A DNA stretch of 44,807 bases, from the NCBI RefSeq assembly GCF_902493135.1, contig NZ_CABUOD010000041.1, positions 1-44,807 of the forward strand, read 5' to 3'. Source of the stretch: an uncultured Parabacteroides sp. (GTDB taxonomy: Bacteria > Bacteroidota > Bacteroidia > Bacteroidales > Tannerellaceae). Each line of letters starts with the position of its first letter. Position 1 is the first letter of the stretch. The notes under the pieces are model-generated. The model searched no databases, had not been told where the DNA came from, and was given only the letters and a program-made list of their open reading frames with translations. The translations under genes and the position numbers were made by a program. Below, one piece after another: positions 24,871-32,245 of the stretch.

Positions 24871-26130
24871 TTATGCGGATTTAAAATTGTCGTTAAATAA
24901 GAAAGAATCCTGTTTGACATATGCCCACGCGGCGGTTATCAGCGCGATCACCATATTGAAGATGAAAGCGAATTGCTGGGTCTCGATATGGAAGAGGTCT
25001 TTAAAGACATTGATGATAAACGGGCAAAGCAGGATTGCCAGGTAATTCATCGCCATCACGAAAGCCAGCGCGAGCGTCACTTTGGACGGGATCGCCGTAC
25101 GGGTCGTCTTGTCGTAAGCGACAGGTTGTATGACGCCGTAGCCGAAGCCGGCAAAGATACAACCCAGCCCGATCAGCCATTCCGTCCGGGAGACCAGGAT
25201 GAGCGCCATCCCGATCGCAATGGAAAGCATGCAGGCGAACTTGGTCTTTTTCCCGAAATAGGAGACGATCTGGTTAAGTATGAACCCCGGTGCCATGATC
25301 GCTAAGAAAAAAAGCGAGATCATGATGCCCGAATTCCCGCTGGTGAAATGATACTCCTTCATCAGGAACGGCAGGTTGAAGCTGATAATGATCACCAGAT
25401 AAGTGGCCAGCCCGTAGAACGCCATAATCTGCATCAGATGCCGTATCTGTATGCCGAATTTGCCGAAGCTGCTGGCGGTTGTACCCTCCGTCGGTTTGGA
25501 TTGGGCCTGTGGAGCCGCCGGCTTTGCGGTTGCATGTGTACTTGTATTGGGATAGGGCGAAATATTCTTTTTCAGATAAAACGAAAGAACGATCGAGATC
25601 AGGGGAAACAGATAGACGACGAACGGCAGGTGCCAGTTTACTTCCGCCAGATAACCGGTCAGAATCGTTGCCAATACTAAGGTCACATTCGTGATCGCGG
25701 AACTAAGGCCGAACTGCTTCGTCCGGTATGCACCCGTGAAAAAGCGGGAGATCAAGCCAGTGGAAAGTGGTACGATCAACCCCGAACCGATTCCTAAAAG
25801 CGCACTGACGGCAATCAGTTGCCACATTTTTGTGGAAAGCAAATACAGAATCCCGCTCAATGAGAAGATCACCAGGCCGACTTGCAGCAGGAGGATATTA
25901 TTGATCTTTTCCGTCAACTTGCCCGACAGGATGATAAAAGGAATGATCAAAAGGGAAGGAAGTGACGAAAGCATCTGTATGTCCAATTCCGTGGAGTGGG
26001 GGAAGATCGCAGAAAGTTTTCCTAAGATAGGGGAGACGGCCAGGCCGGGCAATGCATTCAGTGCCGATATCGACCATATACCTATTAATGTAATAAGGGG
26101 AATCGTCCCCTGTCCGGTCTGTATTCGCAT
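24871..26130 (-). CDS. MFS transporter
   Basis: A 419-aa major facilitator with about 12 membrane segments and a hydrophilic, Thr/Ala/Pro-rich central loop (about 200-230) between the two six-helix bundles. SGKLTEKINNILLLQVG matches the position of the loop 2-3 motif, and LLGIGSGLIVPLSTGLISR is a typical fourth-helix/loop region. Closest in feel to cyanate- or drug-efflux-type MFS proteins; substrate unknown. It diverges from the glutamate decarboxylase gene and is followed by the DMT transporter. Confidence 0.88.
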   Translation of the reverse strand: MRIQTGQGTIPLITLIGIWSISALNALPGLAVSPILGKLSAIFPHSTELDIQMLSSLPSLLIIPFIILSGKLTEKINNILLLQVGLVIFSLSGILYLLSTKMWQLIAVSALLGIGSGLIVPLSTGLISRFFTGAYRTKQFGLSSAITNVTLVLATILTGYLAEVNWHLPFVVYLFPLISIVLSFYLKKNISPYPNTSTHATAKPAAPQAQSKPTEGTTASSFGKFGIQIRHLMQIMAFYGLATYLVIIISFNLPFLMKEYHFTSGNSGIMISLFFLAIMAPGFILNQIVSYFGKKTKFACMLSIAIGMALILVSRTEWLIGLGCIFAGFGYGVIQPVAYDKTTRTAIPSKVTLALAFVMAMNYLAILLCPFIINVFKDLFHIETQQFAFIFNMVIALITAAWAYVKQDSFLFNDNFKSA

Positions 26131-26205
26131 AATCGTTTCGTTAAATCATTATTTATTGTATTGAAACAATCTCGAATTGCGAATGTTCATTATTTTAATA
26201 AACCC

Positions 26206-26213
26206 CAAATATA
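26206..26213 (-). promoter_or_regulatory. -7 box for the MFS/DMT transcript
   Basis: On the minus strand this reads TATATTTG, an exact TAnnTTTG match, about 76 bases upstream of the MFS start codon. Confidence 0.45.
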
Positions 26214-26269
26214 GTATGTTTAACCAAAAACACAGAACAATTGTGGATAGTAGCTGTTTTTGCCTTACA

Positions 26270-26289
26270 ATCGACCGAATGGAGTCGAT
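26270..26289. promoter_or_regulatory. Inverted repeat ahead of gadB
   Basis: ATCGAC (26270-26275) and GTCGAT (26284-26289) flank an 8-base spacer, ending 31 bases before the gadB ATG. It could be an operator or a small leader hairpin; a 6-bp arm can occur by chance. Confidence 0.3.
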
Positions 26290-26320
26290 AACGCCATTAA
26301 TAATTAAAAACAAAAAAGAC

Positions 26321-27757
26321 ATGGAAGATTCTAATTTCAGAAAAGGTGATGCCAAGACAGCGATCTTTGGCTCGGAAAAAATGTTACAAGCCTCTCCTGT
26401 AGACAAAATCCCAGATGGTCCTACCACTCCGGAAATAGCGTATCAAATGGTTAAAGACGAAACGTTTGCACAGACACAGCCGCGTCTGAACCTGGCGACA
26501 TTCGTGACGACTTATATGGATGACTATGCAACCAAACTGATGAACGAGGCAATCAACATCAACTACATCGATGAGACGGAATATCCGCGTATTGCCGTTA
26601 TGAACGCCAAATGTATCAACATCGTAGCGAATTTGTGGAATACCCCCGAACAGGCAAAATGGAAAGCCGGTGCATTGGCTATCGGTTCGTCCGAAGCATG
26701 TATGTTGGGCGGGGTGGCTGCCTGGCTACGCTGGCGTAAGAAAAGATTGGCCGCCGGTAAGCCTGCAGACAAACCGAACTTCGTAATCTCTACCGGATTT
26801 CAGGTTGTATGGGAAAAATTCGCCCAACTTTGGCAGATCGAAATGCGCCAGGTGCCTTTGACACTGGACAAGACTACGCTCGATCCCGAAGAAGCATTGA
26901 AGATGTGTGATGAAAATACGATCTGTATCGTGCCGATCCAGGGGGTTACATGGACAGGTCTGAACGATGATGTAGAGGCTTTGGACAAAGCTCTCGACGC
27001 CTACAATGCAAAGACTGGTTACGATATTCCTATTCATGTGGATGCTGCTTCCGGCGGCTTTATCCTTCCGTTCCTGAAACCGGAATTGAAGTGGGACTTC
27101 CGTTTGAAATGGGTTCTTTCCATCAGTACGTCCGGACATAAGTTCGGTCTGGTTTATCCGGGTCTGGGCTGGGTTGTCTGGAAAGACAAATCTTATCTGC
27201 CTGATTCCATGTCGTTCAGTGTGAACTATCTGGGTGCCAACATTACACAGGTCGGTTTGAACTTCTCCCGTCCTGCCGCACAGATTCTCGGACAATACTA
27301 CCAGTTCATCCGTCTCGGTTTCGAAGGATATAAAGCAGTCCAGGAAAACAGCATGGCGGTTACCCAGTACCTGCATGACCAGATCGGCAAGATGGCTCCG
27401 TTCGTAAACTATAGCAACGAAGTCGTGAACCCGCTGTTCATCTGGTATCTGAAACCGGATTATGCGCAAAAGGCGAAATGGACACTGTACGACCTGCAGG
27501 ATAAACTGAAACAAAGCGGTTGGATGGTTCCCGCCTATACATTGCCAAACAACCTTGAAAACTATGTCGTGATGCGTATCGTTGCCCGTCAGGGATTCAG
27601 CCGCGACATGGCGGACCAGTTGCTGAACGATATCACGGGAGCCGTTGCGGAACTTGAAAAACTCGAATATCCGACTCCTACGCGTATTGCGCAGGATAAG
27701 AACCAGGAAGTGAAAGGTTCCGTATTTACTCACACGGGCATGCCTCATAAGAAGTAA
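26321..27757 (+). CDS. gadB: Glutamate decarboxylase
   Basis: PLP-dependent conversion of glutamate to GABA and CO2, consuming a cytoplasmic proton; the core of the acid-resistance cluster and a source of gut GABA. The ATG at 26321 (MEDSNFRKGDAKTAIFGSE) fits the family; the frame is open 48 codons upstream without homologous features. Motifs: NYIDETEYPRIAVMNAKCI (substrate region), GSSEACMLGG, IPIHVDAASGGF with the PLP Asp, and SGHKFG with the Schiff-base Lys274. The C-terminus has FTHTGMPHKK; a His-Thr near the end matches the position of the pH-dependent autoinhibitory tail in enterobacterial GadB. 478 aa, complete. Confidence 0.97.
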   Translation: MEDSNFRKGDAKTAIFGSEKMLQASPVDKIPDGPTTPEIAYQMVKDETFAQTQPRLNLATFVTTYMDDYATKLMNEAININYIDETEYPRIAVMNAKCINIVANLWNTPEQAKWKAGALAIGSSEACMLGGVAAWLRWRKKRLAAGKPADKPNFVISTGFQVVWEKFAQLWQIEMRQVPLTLDKTTLDPEEALKMCDENTICIVPIQGVTWTGLNDDVEALDKALDAYNAKTGYDIPIHVDAASGGFILPFLKPELKWDFRLKWVLSISTSGHKFGLVYPGLGWVVWKDKSYLPDSMSFSVNYLGANITQVGLNFSRPAAQILGQYYQFIRLGFEGYKAVQENSMAVTQYLHDQIGKMAPFVNYSNEVVNPLFIWYLKPDYAQKAKWTLYDLQDKLKQSGWMVPAYTLPNNLENYVVMRIVARQGFSRDMADQLLNDITGAVAELEKLEYPTPTRIAQDKNQEVKGSVFTHTGMPHKK

Positions 27758-27784
27758 TCCTGTTGACTATATATATTCAAGAGC

Positions 27785-27818
27785 GAGGAAGTTGCAGCTC
27801 TGTTGCGACAACCTCCTC
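27785..27818 (+). terminator. Hairpin between gadB and glsA
   Basis: GAGGAAGTTG (27785-27794) pairs with CAACCTCCTC (27809-27818) with a single mismatch, 28 bases after the gadB stop and followed by TTTC. It may partly terminate between the two genes, which otherwise look cotranscribed. Confidence 0.5.
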
Positions 27819-27849
27819 TTTCACTATCAATCTTTAATTACAGTTGTTT

Positions 27850-28815
27850 ATGAATAAAACAATTTCCGTTTCACAAATAAAGGAAGCAGCACAGGAAGCC
27901 TTTGAGCAATTTAAGGATAATACGGGTGGCAAGAATGCCGATTATATCCCTTATCTGGCTAATATCGACAAGAACCTGTTCGGTATCAGTATCTGCCTGT
28001 TGGACGGCAAGATCATTACGCTGGGTGATTCTTCCTACCGTTTCGGGATCGAATCTGTTTCGAAAGTGCACACGGCTATCCTGGCACTTCGTCAATACGG
28101 AGCCGAAAAAGTACTGAAGATGATCGGTGCCGACGCTACCGGCCTTCCTTTCAACTCCATCATGGCGATCTTGTTGGAGAATGACCATCCTTCCACTCCG
28201 CTGGTAAACGCCGGGGCGATCACGGCTTGCAGCATGGTGCAGCCGGTCGGTGATTCCGACAAGAAGTGGGAGGCTATCGTTTCCAATATCACCGACCTTT
28301 GCGGAAGCGCCCCGCAGTTGATCGACGAACTGTATAAGTCCGAGACGGCAACCAACTTCAACAACCGTTCCATCGCCTGGTTGCTGAAGAACTACAACCG
28401 TATCTATGACGATCCGGATATGTCGCTCGACCTGTACACCCGCCAGTGTTCATTGGGGATCACAGCCGAACAGCTTTCCATCGCTGCAGCTACCGTTGCC
28501 AACGACGGTGTGAACCCGGTTACGAAGAAGTCTGTTTTCGACGCTTCTCTGTCGCCGAAAATCACTTCCTTAGTGGCTACGGTCGGTTTCTACGAACGTA
28601 CGGGAGACTGGTTGTACACTTCCGGTATTCCTGCCAAGACAGGGGTAGGCGGCGGCGTCATGGGTATCATGCCCGGACACTTCGGCATCTCTGCCTTTGC
28701 TCCTCCTTTGGACAGCTCCGGCAACTCCGTAAAAGCACAGCTGGCAATAAAATACATAATGAATAAACTGGGCATCTCCATCTTTGGCAGTACCCGGTTT
28801 ACAATCACCGATTAA
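27850..28815 (+). CDS. glsA: Glutaminase A
   Basis: Hydrolyses glutamine to glutamate and ammonia; supplies glutamate for GadB and ammonia that itself buffers acid. Serine-dependent beta-lactamase-like fold: the catalytic Ser-x-x-Lys is S69-V-S-K72 in FGIESVSKVHTA, with conserved MNNAGAI-like VNAGAITACSMV, and RQCSLGITAEQLSIAAATVANDG and the KTGVGGGVMG strand. The ATG at 27850 is preferred over a TTG two codons upstream. 321 aa, complete. It follows gadB by 92 bases on the same strand, an arrangement typical of Bacteroidales acid-resistance loci. Confidence 0.96.
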   Translation: MNKTISVSQIKEAAQEAFEQFKDNTGGKNADYIPYLANIDKNLFGISICLLDGKIITLGDSSYRFGIESVSKVHTAILALRQYGAEKVLKMIGADATGLPFNSIMAILLENDHPSTPLVNAGAITACSMVQPVGDSDKKWEAIVSNITDLCGSAPQLIDELYKSETATNFNNRSIAWLLKNYNRIYDDPDMSLDLYTRQCSLGITAEQLSIAAATVANDGVNPVTKKSVFDASLSPKITSLVATVGFYERTGDWLYTSGIPAKTGVGGGVMGIMPGHFGISAFAPPLDSSGNSVKAQLAIKYIMNKLGISIFGSTRFTITD

Positions 28816-28836
28816 AACGGTTTATTCTTTTAGTTG

Positions 28837-28886
28837 ACGAGCCTTCACGCCCCTGTGTAAACAGGGAGACGGGAGGCTCGTTTTTT
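28837..28886 (+). terminator. Intrinsic terminator after glsA
   Basis: ACGAGCCT (28837-28844) pairs with AGGCTCGT (28874-28881), with an inner CCCTGT/ACAGGG stem, and is followed by a run of T. It ends the gadB-glsA transcription unit. Confidence 0.88.
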
Positions 28887-28896
28887 GTGTCTATCC

Positions 28897-29148
28897 GATG
28901 CAACGGAATGGAGAGATCGTGCATCAATTTTTTAGAGGATGTTTTGTGAATTATTACATTTTGTAATTGCATTATCCGTACATTTGTTGCAATCAGTAAT
29001 TAATCAAAATACAGGTTTACAGAAAGGAATGATTGCCTGCCGGAAATGTTTGCCACGTACATGCGAACCTTGTGTTAACTTATGTTCGTCTTCTTGCCAA
29101 AAGAATATATTAATTTAGGATGTTAACTTTTAAAACAAATCAGAGAAT
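28897..29148 (+). repeat. Dispersed ~250-bp promoter/leader element, copy 2
   Basis: Matches 6562-6807 almost without gaps: the GATGCA...TGCATC stem (28897-28925), TTTG and TACATTTG boxes (28960-28963, 28979-28986), TTTGTTGCAATCAGTAAT, the GAAAGGAAT..TGCCTGCC segment, the CGAAC...GTTCG stem (29064-29088), and the AAAACAAATCAGAgaat end before an ATG. Here GCAATCA and TGATTGC can form an extra 7-bp stem. Bases differing between the copies are spread out, while promoter bases and most stem bases are kept. Confidence 0.7.
28979..28986 (+). promoter_or_regulatory. -7 box in leader copy 2
   Basis: TACATTTG matches TAnnTTTG and sits at the position of TATATTTG in copy 1, with TTTG 15 bases upstream in both. 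Confidence 0.5.
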
Positions 29149-29280
29149 ATGAAAACAAGAGAAACAAGAAAAAATAATCAATGGCTATTGCCTTTTGATA
29201 ATCCTAAATTTGTATTCCTTTATCATGTCGGATGTGTTTCAGAAAAACAAGAGGGGGAAAATGGAAGAGCCGTGGTGTAA
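29149..29280 (+). pseudogene. Relic of a lipoprotein gene start (43-codon ORF)
   Basis: A 43-codon frame from ATG 29149 to TAA 29280 directly follows leader copy 2. It begins MKTRETRKNNQWLLPF and has a possible degenerate lipobox (YHVGC), paralleling MNVQKKIRMRRWLWPLL of the lipoprotein at 6808, with which it aligns at both DNA and protein level over about 15-20 codons. The hydrophobic core of the signal is broken by charged residues, so it is probably a decayed copy truncated by the toxin-antitoxin insertion. It could alternatively be a functional small peptide. Confidence 0.5.
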
Positions 29281-29313
29281 AAAGAGTAATTTCTCTAATA
29301 AAGCGAACCTTAT

Positions 29314-29331
29314 GTAAACAAATTTGTTTAC
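29314..29331. promoter_or_regulatory. Perfect 18-bp palindrome, probable antitoxin operator
   Basis: GTAAACAAATTTGTTTAC is a perfect palindrome with 9-bp arms. Its last three bases overlap the -7 box of the antitoxin promoter, 22 bases before the start codon. Binding by a dimeric HTH protein here would block RNA polymerase, the usual autoregulation of toxin-antitoxin operons. Confidence 0.7.
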
Positions 29332-29336
29332 CTTTG
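29329..29336 (+). promoter_or_regulatory. -7 box of the toxin-antitoxin promoter
   Basis: TACCTTTG matches TAnnTTTG exactly and ends 16 bases before the antitoxin ATG, predicting a very short leader of about 10 bases. Confidence 0.65.
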
Positions 29337-29352
29337 TGAAAAGGATAAAATT

Positions 29353-29853
29353 ATGGATAGCCGTATTGATATAATAAAAGGTATTCATCCCGGAAAATTT
29401 ATTGAAAGGGAACTGAAAAAAGGAAATTTGACTCAGCGTTCTCTGGCAGAGGCAACAGGTATTCCATATCAAATTATTAATGCAATTATTGCAGGCAGAC
29501 GAAACTTAACAACGGAGCAAGCCATAAAAATAGATTCTGTATTGAACTTGGAAGAGGGTTTTTTCTCTATACTTCAAGTTTATTATGACATAAAACAGTA
29601 TAGAGAGAAAGAATTAGCTAATCTGTATACTGGTAGTCCACGTATTCGTCGAATACTTTTTTGGGACACGGATTTCGACAAAATCAACTGGGGTAAGTAT
29701 AAAGATGCTGTTATCAAGCGGGTATTAGAGAGAGGTAATGAAGAAGAAATCAATGAAATTCAAAATTTTTATAATCTTTCGACAGGTCAACTAAAACTAT
29801 ATAAGCCGAGGAAAATACGTCAATATAGATTAAACCAAAAAACGAATGACTAA
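29353..29853 (+). CDS. HigA-type HTH antitoxin fused to a DUF6922-like domain
   Basis: A 166-aa protein. Residues about 10-75 (GIHPGKFIERELKKGNLTQR, then SLAEATGIPYQIINAIIAGR) are an XRE/HigA helix-turn-helix, including the HPG start typical of HigA antitoxins. Residues about 98-140 (RRILFWDTDFDKINWGKY, VLERGNEEEINEIQNFY) resemble DUF6922, a small domain I associate with Bacteroidetes partners of AbiEii-type proteins. The next gene overlaps by 8 bases and encodes such a nucleotidyltransferase. The likely role is repressor and neutraliser of that toxin; DNA binding is well supported, neutralisation is inference. AT-rich relative to the flanking acid-resistance genes, so probably acquired. Confidence 0.82.
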   Translation: MDSRIDIIKGIHPGKFIERELKKGNLTQRSLAEATGIPYQIINAIIAGRRNLTTEQAIKIDSVLNLEEGFFSILQVYYDIKQYREKELANLYTGSPRIRRILFWDTDFDKINWGKYKDAVIKRVLERGNEEEINEIQNFYNLSTGQLKLYKPRKIRQYRLNQKTND

Positions 29854-30514
29854 GAAAAACGCTAATAAACTGCATTATGAAACGGTTAGTCCTCTATTGA
29901 GGAAGATTCTCAATGATATAATGGGGAATTCTATTTTTGAGCCGTTCTATTTGGTTGGTGGTACTTCTTTGAGCTTGCGGTTAGGACATAGGAAGTCGGT
30001 AGATATTGATTTGTTTACCAATGTCCCTTATGGAAGCTTGGATTTTACTGTATATGAAAACTTTTTTCGGAATAACTATCAATACTACTATTGTGCAGAT
30101 AAAACAGACCTTGTCGGGTTTGGGCGTTCGTATTATATTGGAAATTTGGAAGACGATAGCATAAAAGTAGATTTGTTTTATCACGATGAGATTATAGACC
30201 CATGCGATATAGTTGATGGTATACGAATGGCAAGTCTTCCCGATGTTACAGCGATGAAAATAGATGTTATTTCCCGAATTGGTCGTAAAAAGGATTTTTG
30301 GGATTTACACGAACTGCTGAATACTTATACTATTTCTCAAATGATATCCTTTCATAAACAGCGGTATGAATACACGCATGACAAAAAGGAAATAATTTCC
30401 AATCTTACTGATTTTTCTTCTGCTGATAAGGAGCTTGACCCTATCTGTCTGAAAGAGAAAGAGTGGGAATTAATAAAGTTGGACTTTGTGGAACTGATGA
30501 AACTAAAATCTTAA
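29846..30514 (+). CDS. AbiEii/AbiGii-type nucleotidyltransferase toxin
   Basis: A 222-aa protein of the DNA-polymerase-beta-like nucleotidyltransferase fold. The active-site signature LVGGTSLSLRLGHRKSVDID contains Gly38-Gly39-Thr40-Ser41 and the metal-binding Asp53 and Asp55, with a third acid at Asp109 (SIKVDLFYHD). The C-terminal AMKIDVISRIGRKKDFWDLHEL (Lys138, Arg147/Lys149, Asp150, Asp153) is the conserved AbiEii helix region. Known relatives (AbiEii, MenT) act as toxins by adding nucleotides to tRNA or as abortive-infection effectors. It follows and overlaps the HTH gene, so antitoxin comes first as usual. All catalytic residues are intact. Phage defence versus pure addiction cannot be decided from sequence. 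Confidence 0.88.
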   Translation: MTKKNANKLHYETVSPLLRKILNDIMGNSIFEPFYLVGGTSLSLRLGHRKSVDIDLFTNVPYGSLDFTVYENFFRNNYQYYYCADKTDLVGFGRSYYIGNLEDDSIKVDLFYHDEIIDPCDIVDGIRMASLPDVTAMKIDVISRIGRKKDFWDLHELLNTYTISQMISFHKQRYEYTHDKKEIISNLTDFSSADKELDPICLKEKEWELIKLDFVELMKLKS

Positions 30515-31128
30515 TGGGATGGGGTATTTGTATGGAGTAATTCATGGTGATTGCCAAAATCAGACACTAATCATGTATTAAGAGATAAAACTATCGTAAT
30601 ACAGAAAAATGACAATAACCCCTTTTTCGCCCTTTTTCTATTTCATCTCAAATTCCGGTTCATTTTGATCTTACATTTTGTCCGGTCAGGCGGTTTTTGT
30701 CTGACAACAGAAAGTATGTGGTAGGCAGCTTGTCCGGTTATCGCTTCTGTTTTGTCAGTCTGAGTAGGAAAAACAGGAAAATGTGATAAAGCCCAACTCC
30801 CGGAGAATCGAATATTTGCAGACGAGGTCGGGGCGCTTATCATTTATGGAGAAATTTTTTTTGGGGCCTCTCACTGTGAGCTGCGCAGAATTTTGCCATG
30901 ACGACCGTCTTCGTTGCCGTGGGTTGCCGGGTTCATGGGTAATGACGACCGTCTTCACGGCGATGAAGTCCCTTGCCATGGCGATGACGACCGTCCTCAT
31001 GGCGATAAACCGGCAAATAAATGGAAAAAAGTGCGTTTTACCTTCAAAAAGAAGAATATCCGAACTCTTTCATCGCCAAACCTGCTAATTGTTAAATAAC
31101 TTGTTTTTTACAATAAGTGATCTTGAAT
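30515..31128. other. Gene-free stretch after the toxin-antitoxin pair
   Basis: No convincing gene. ORFs at 30783-31088 (plus) and 30755-31000 (minus) are overlapping, low-complexity readings of a tandem repeat. Features are the repeat at 30898-30998 and a short CTCAC/GTGAG palindrome near 30870. The left part is AT-rich like the toxin gene; composition changes at about 30880. This is the right edge of the material separating glsA from the channel and gadC. Confidence 0.55.
30898..30998. repeat. Tandem ~43-bp repeat with ATGACGACCGTC core
   Basis: The 15-mer ATGACGACCGTCTTC occurs at 30898-30912 and 30942-30956, with a one-base variant at 30984-30998, spaced 44 and 42 bases. Each core contains a GACG-AC-CGTC palindrome; the last unit is also bracketed by CCATG...CATGG. 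Units are degenerate between cores, unlike a CRISPR array. Confidence 0.7.
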
Positions 31129-31902
31129 TTATTTGTTCGTTTGGGTGGAACCGGCCGGTTTGGCATCTGGTGCTTGCCCGGCAGGGGCAGGATGTGTTTT
31201 ATTATAATAATCTTCTTTTTTCTTGTTTGCGGACTGTACCAGGCTCGTGACATAGACCGTGAAGATCGGGAACATCATCATGCCGAGAGCAGCCAGCAGA
31301 ACCGACAGGATGCGCCCCGTAGGCGTGATCGCGATGATGTTCGAGCCGACGGTCGTCACGTCCATGAAAGCCCACCAGAGGGCGTCGCTGTAATCCTTTA
31401 CTTCGGGGTTCACCTTATGTTCGATCACGAAAAATATCAAGCTGGAGAAATAGACCATTGCCAGCAACATCGTCAGGTAGGAGACGAAAAGACCGGAGGC
31501 CCGGTTGGAAGTCAGCCAGCCGACGACGATCGCCAGTGCCCAGCCACTGCGTACGAGCGGAATGAAACGCAGGAAATAGGTCACTTCGGCCGAGAAGGTG
31601 AAACCATAGTAGTCTATAATATTAAGATAAGGAATCGAAACCAGCAGGAAGAGGAAATGAGTTTGCAAATAATGAATTTTATCTTTTGATAAGAAAAACT
31701 CCAATACGAAATCGGCTATGAAGAACATACAGATCCAGAACTGCGTTTTCAGATACGAAGTCTGCGAGATGAACGGTATATTGTTGAACGTGTCGATCGA
31801 AATATCTACAATCAGAAAAAGCGAGAGTAGCAATATCATCACATGAAGCACTCCGTAAATGCCCCGCTTTTCATAAAAAAAGTCGTTGAATGCAGTTCTC
31901 AT
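31129..31902 (-). CDS. Six-helix ion-channel protein with atypical filter TVGSN
   Basis: A 257-aa membrane protein shaped like a voltage-gated-type potassium channel subunit: helices near 19-37, 55-71, 80-98 and 106-128, an outer pore helix (138-160), a re-entrant pore loop DALWWAFMDVTTVGSN (173-188) and an inner helix (196-222). The filter is T183-T184-V185-G186-S187-N188, where potassium channels have TVGYG, so selectivity may differ. The S4-like segment FLRFIPLVRSGWAL has only two arginines, so voltage sensing would be weak. The Pro/Ala-rich C-tail is cytoplasmic. It lies between the glutaminase and gadC, divergent from gadC; a role in charge balance during acid stress is inference. Confidence 0.82.
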   Translation of the reverse strand: MRTAFNDFFYEKRGIYGVLHVMILLLSLFLIVDISIDTFNNIPFISQTSYLKTQFWICMFFIADFVLEFFLSKDKIHYLQTHFLFLLVSIPYLNIIDYYGFTFSAEVTYFLRFIPLVRSGWALAIVVGWLTSNRASGLFVSYLTMLLAMVYFSSLIFFVIEHKVNPEVKDYSDALWWAFMDVTTVGSNIIAITPTGRILSVLLAALGMMMFPIFTVYVTSLVQSANKKKEDYYNKTHPAPAGQAPDAKPAGSTQTNK

Positions 31903-32038
31903 TATCTTTAAATATTTAGTATTTATTTAGTAAATGCTGATTAATGGGTGAGCAAACAGACAAGGCAGCGTCTTGTGCCGCAGGTTCTCTATTGTCGTCT
32001 GCTGAAGCAAACGGTAAAAGAGAGCCTTCAGTCACGAG

Positions 32039-32053
32039 ACAAACTTCGTTTGT
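32039..32053. promoter_or_regulatory. Inverted repeat ACAAAC-TTC-GTTTGT
   Basis: A perfect 6-bp inverted repeat with a 3-base spacer about 190 bases upstream of gadC. It may be a binding site or a small hairpin. Confidence 0.3.
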
Positions 32054-32096
32054 TAGCTCGCTGATAAATCATCATTTATATTTTATCCGATGAAAC

Positions 32097-32117
32097 AACA
32101 AAATGATACCTTTTGTT
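32097..32117. promoter_or_regulatory. Inverted repeat AACAAAA-n7-TTTTGTT
   Basis: A perfect 7-bp inverted repeat about 130 bases upstream of gadC overlapping a near-consensus -7 box (TACCTTTTG). A plausible operator for acid-stress control. Confidence 0.4.
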
Positions 32118-32245
32118 TTTAACACTTGTCTGTTAATTAACCAAATTTGACATCCTGTTGACAAACTAACACAAAAAGGAGTTGTTATACTGTCAATACA
32201 AGCGAAACTAAACGAAACAAAATTCACATTTTAATAGTAAAATTC

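Larger units (their letters stand above)
31903..32245. promoter_or_regulatory. Divergent control region of the channel and gadC genes
   Basis: 343 bp with no gene. It contains two perfect small inverted repeats (32039-32053 and 32097-32117). No exact TAnnTTTG box was found on either strand; the nearest on the plus strand is TACCTTTTG inside the second repeat. The right half is AT-rich. Confidence 0.45.

Noticed and set aside
26726..27748. 340-codon frame antisense to gadB
   Set aside because: Shadow of the conserved decarboxylase; no independent features.
30898..30998. Possible CRISPR array
   Set aside because: Only three units, the repeat core is 15 bases, spacers are related to each other, and no cas gene is in the window.
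30783..31088. 101-codon frame over the tandem repeat
   Set aside because: Its central part is just the translated ATGACGACCGTC repeat, and an overlapping opposite-strand frame exists; no sign of a real protein.
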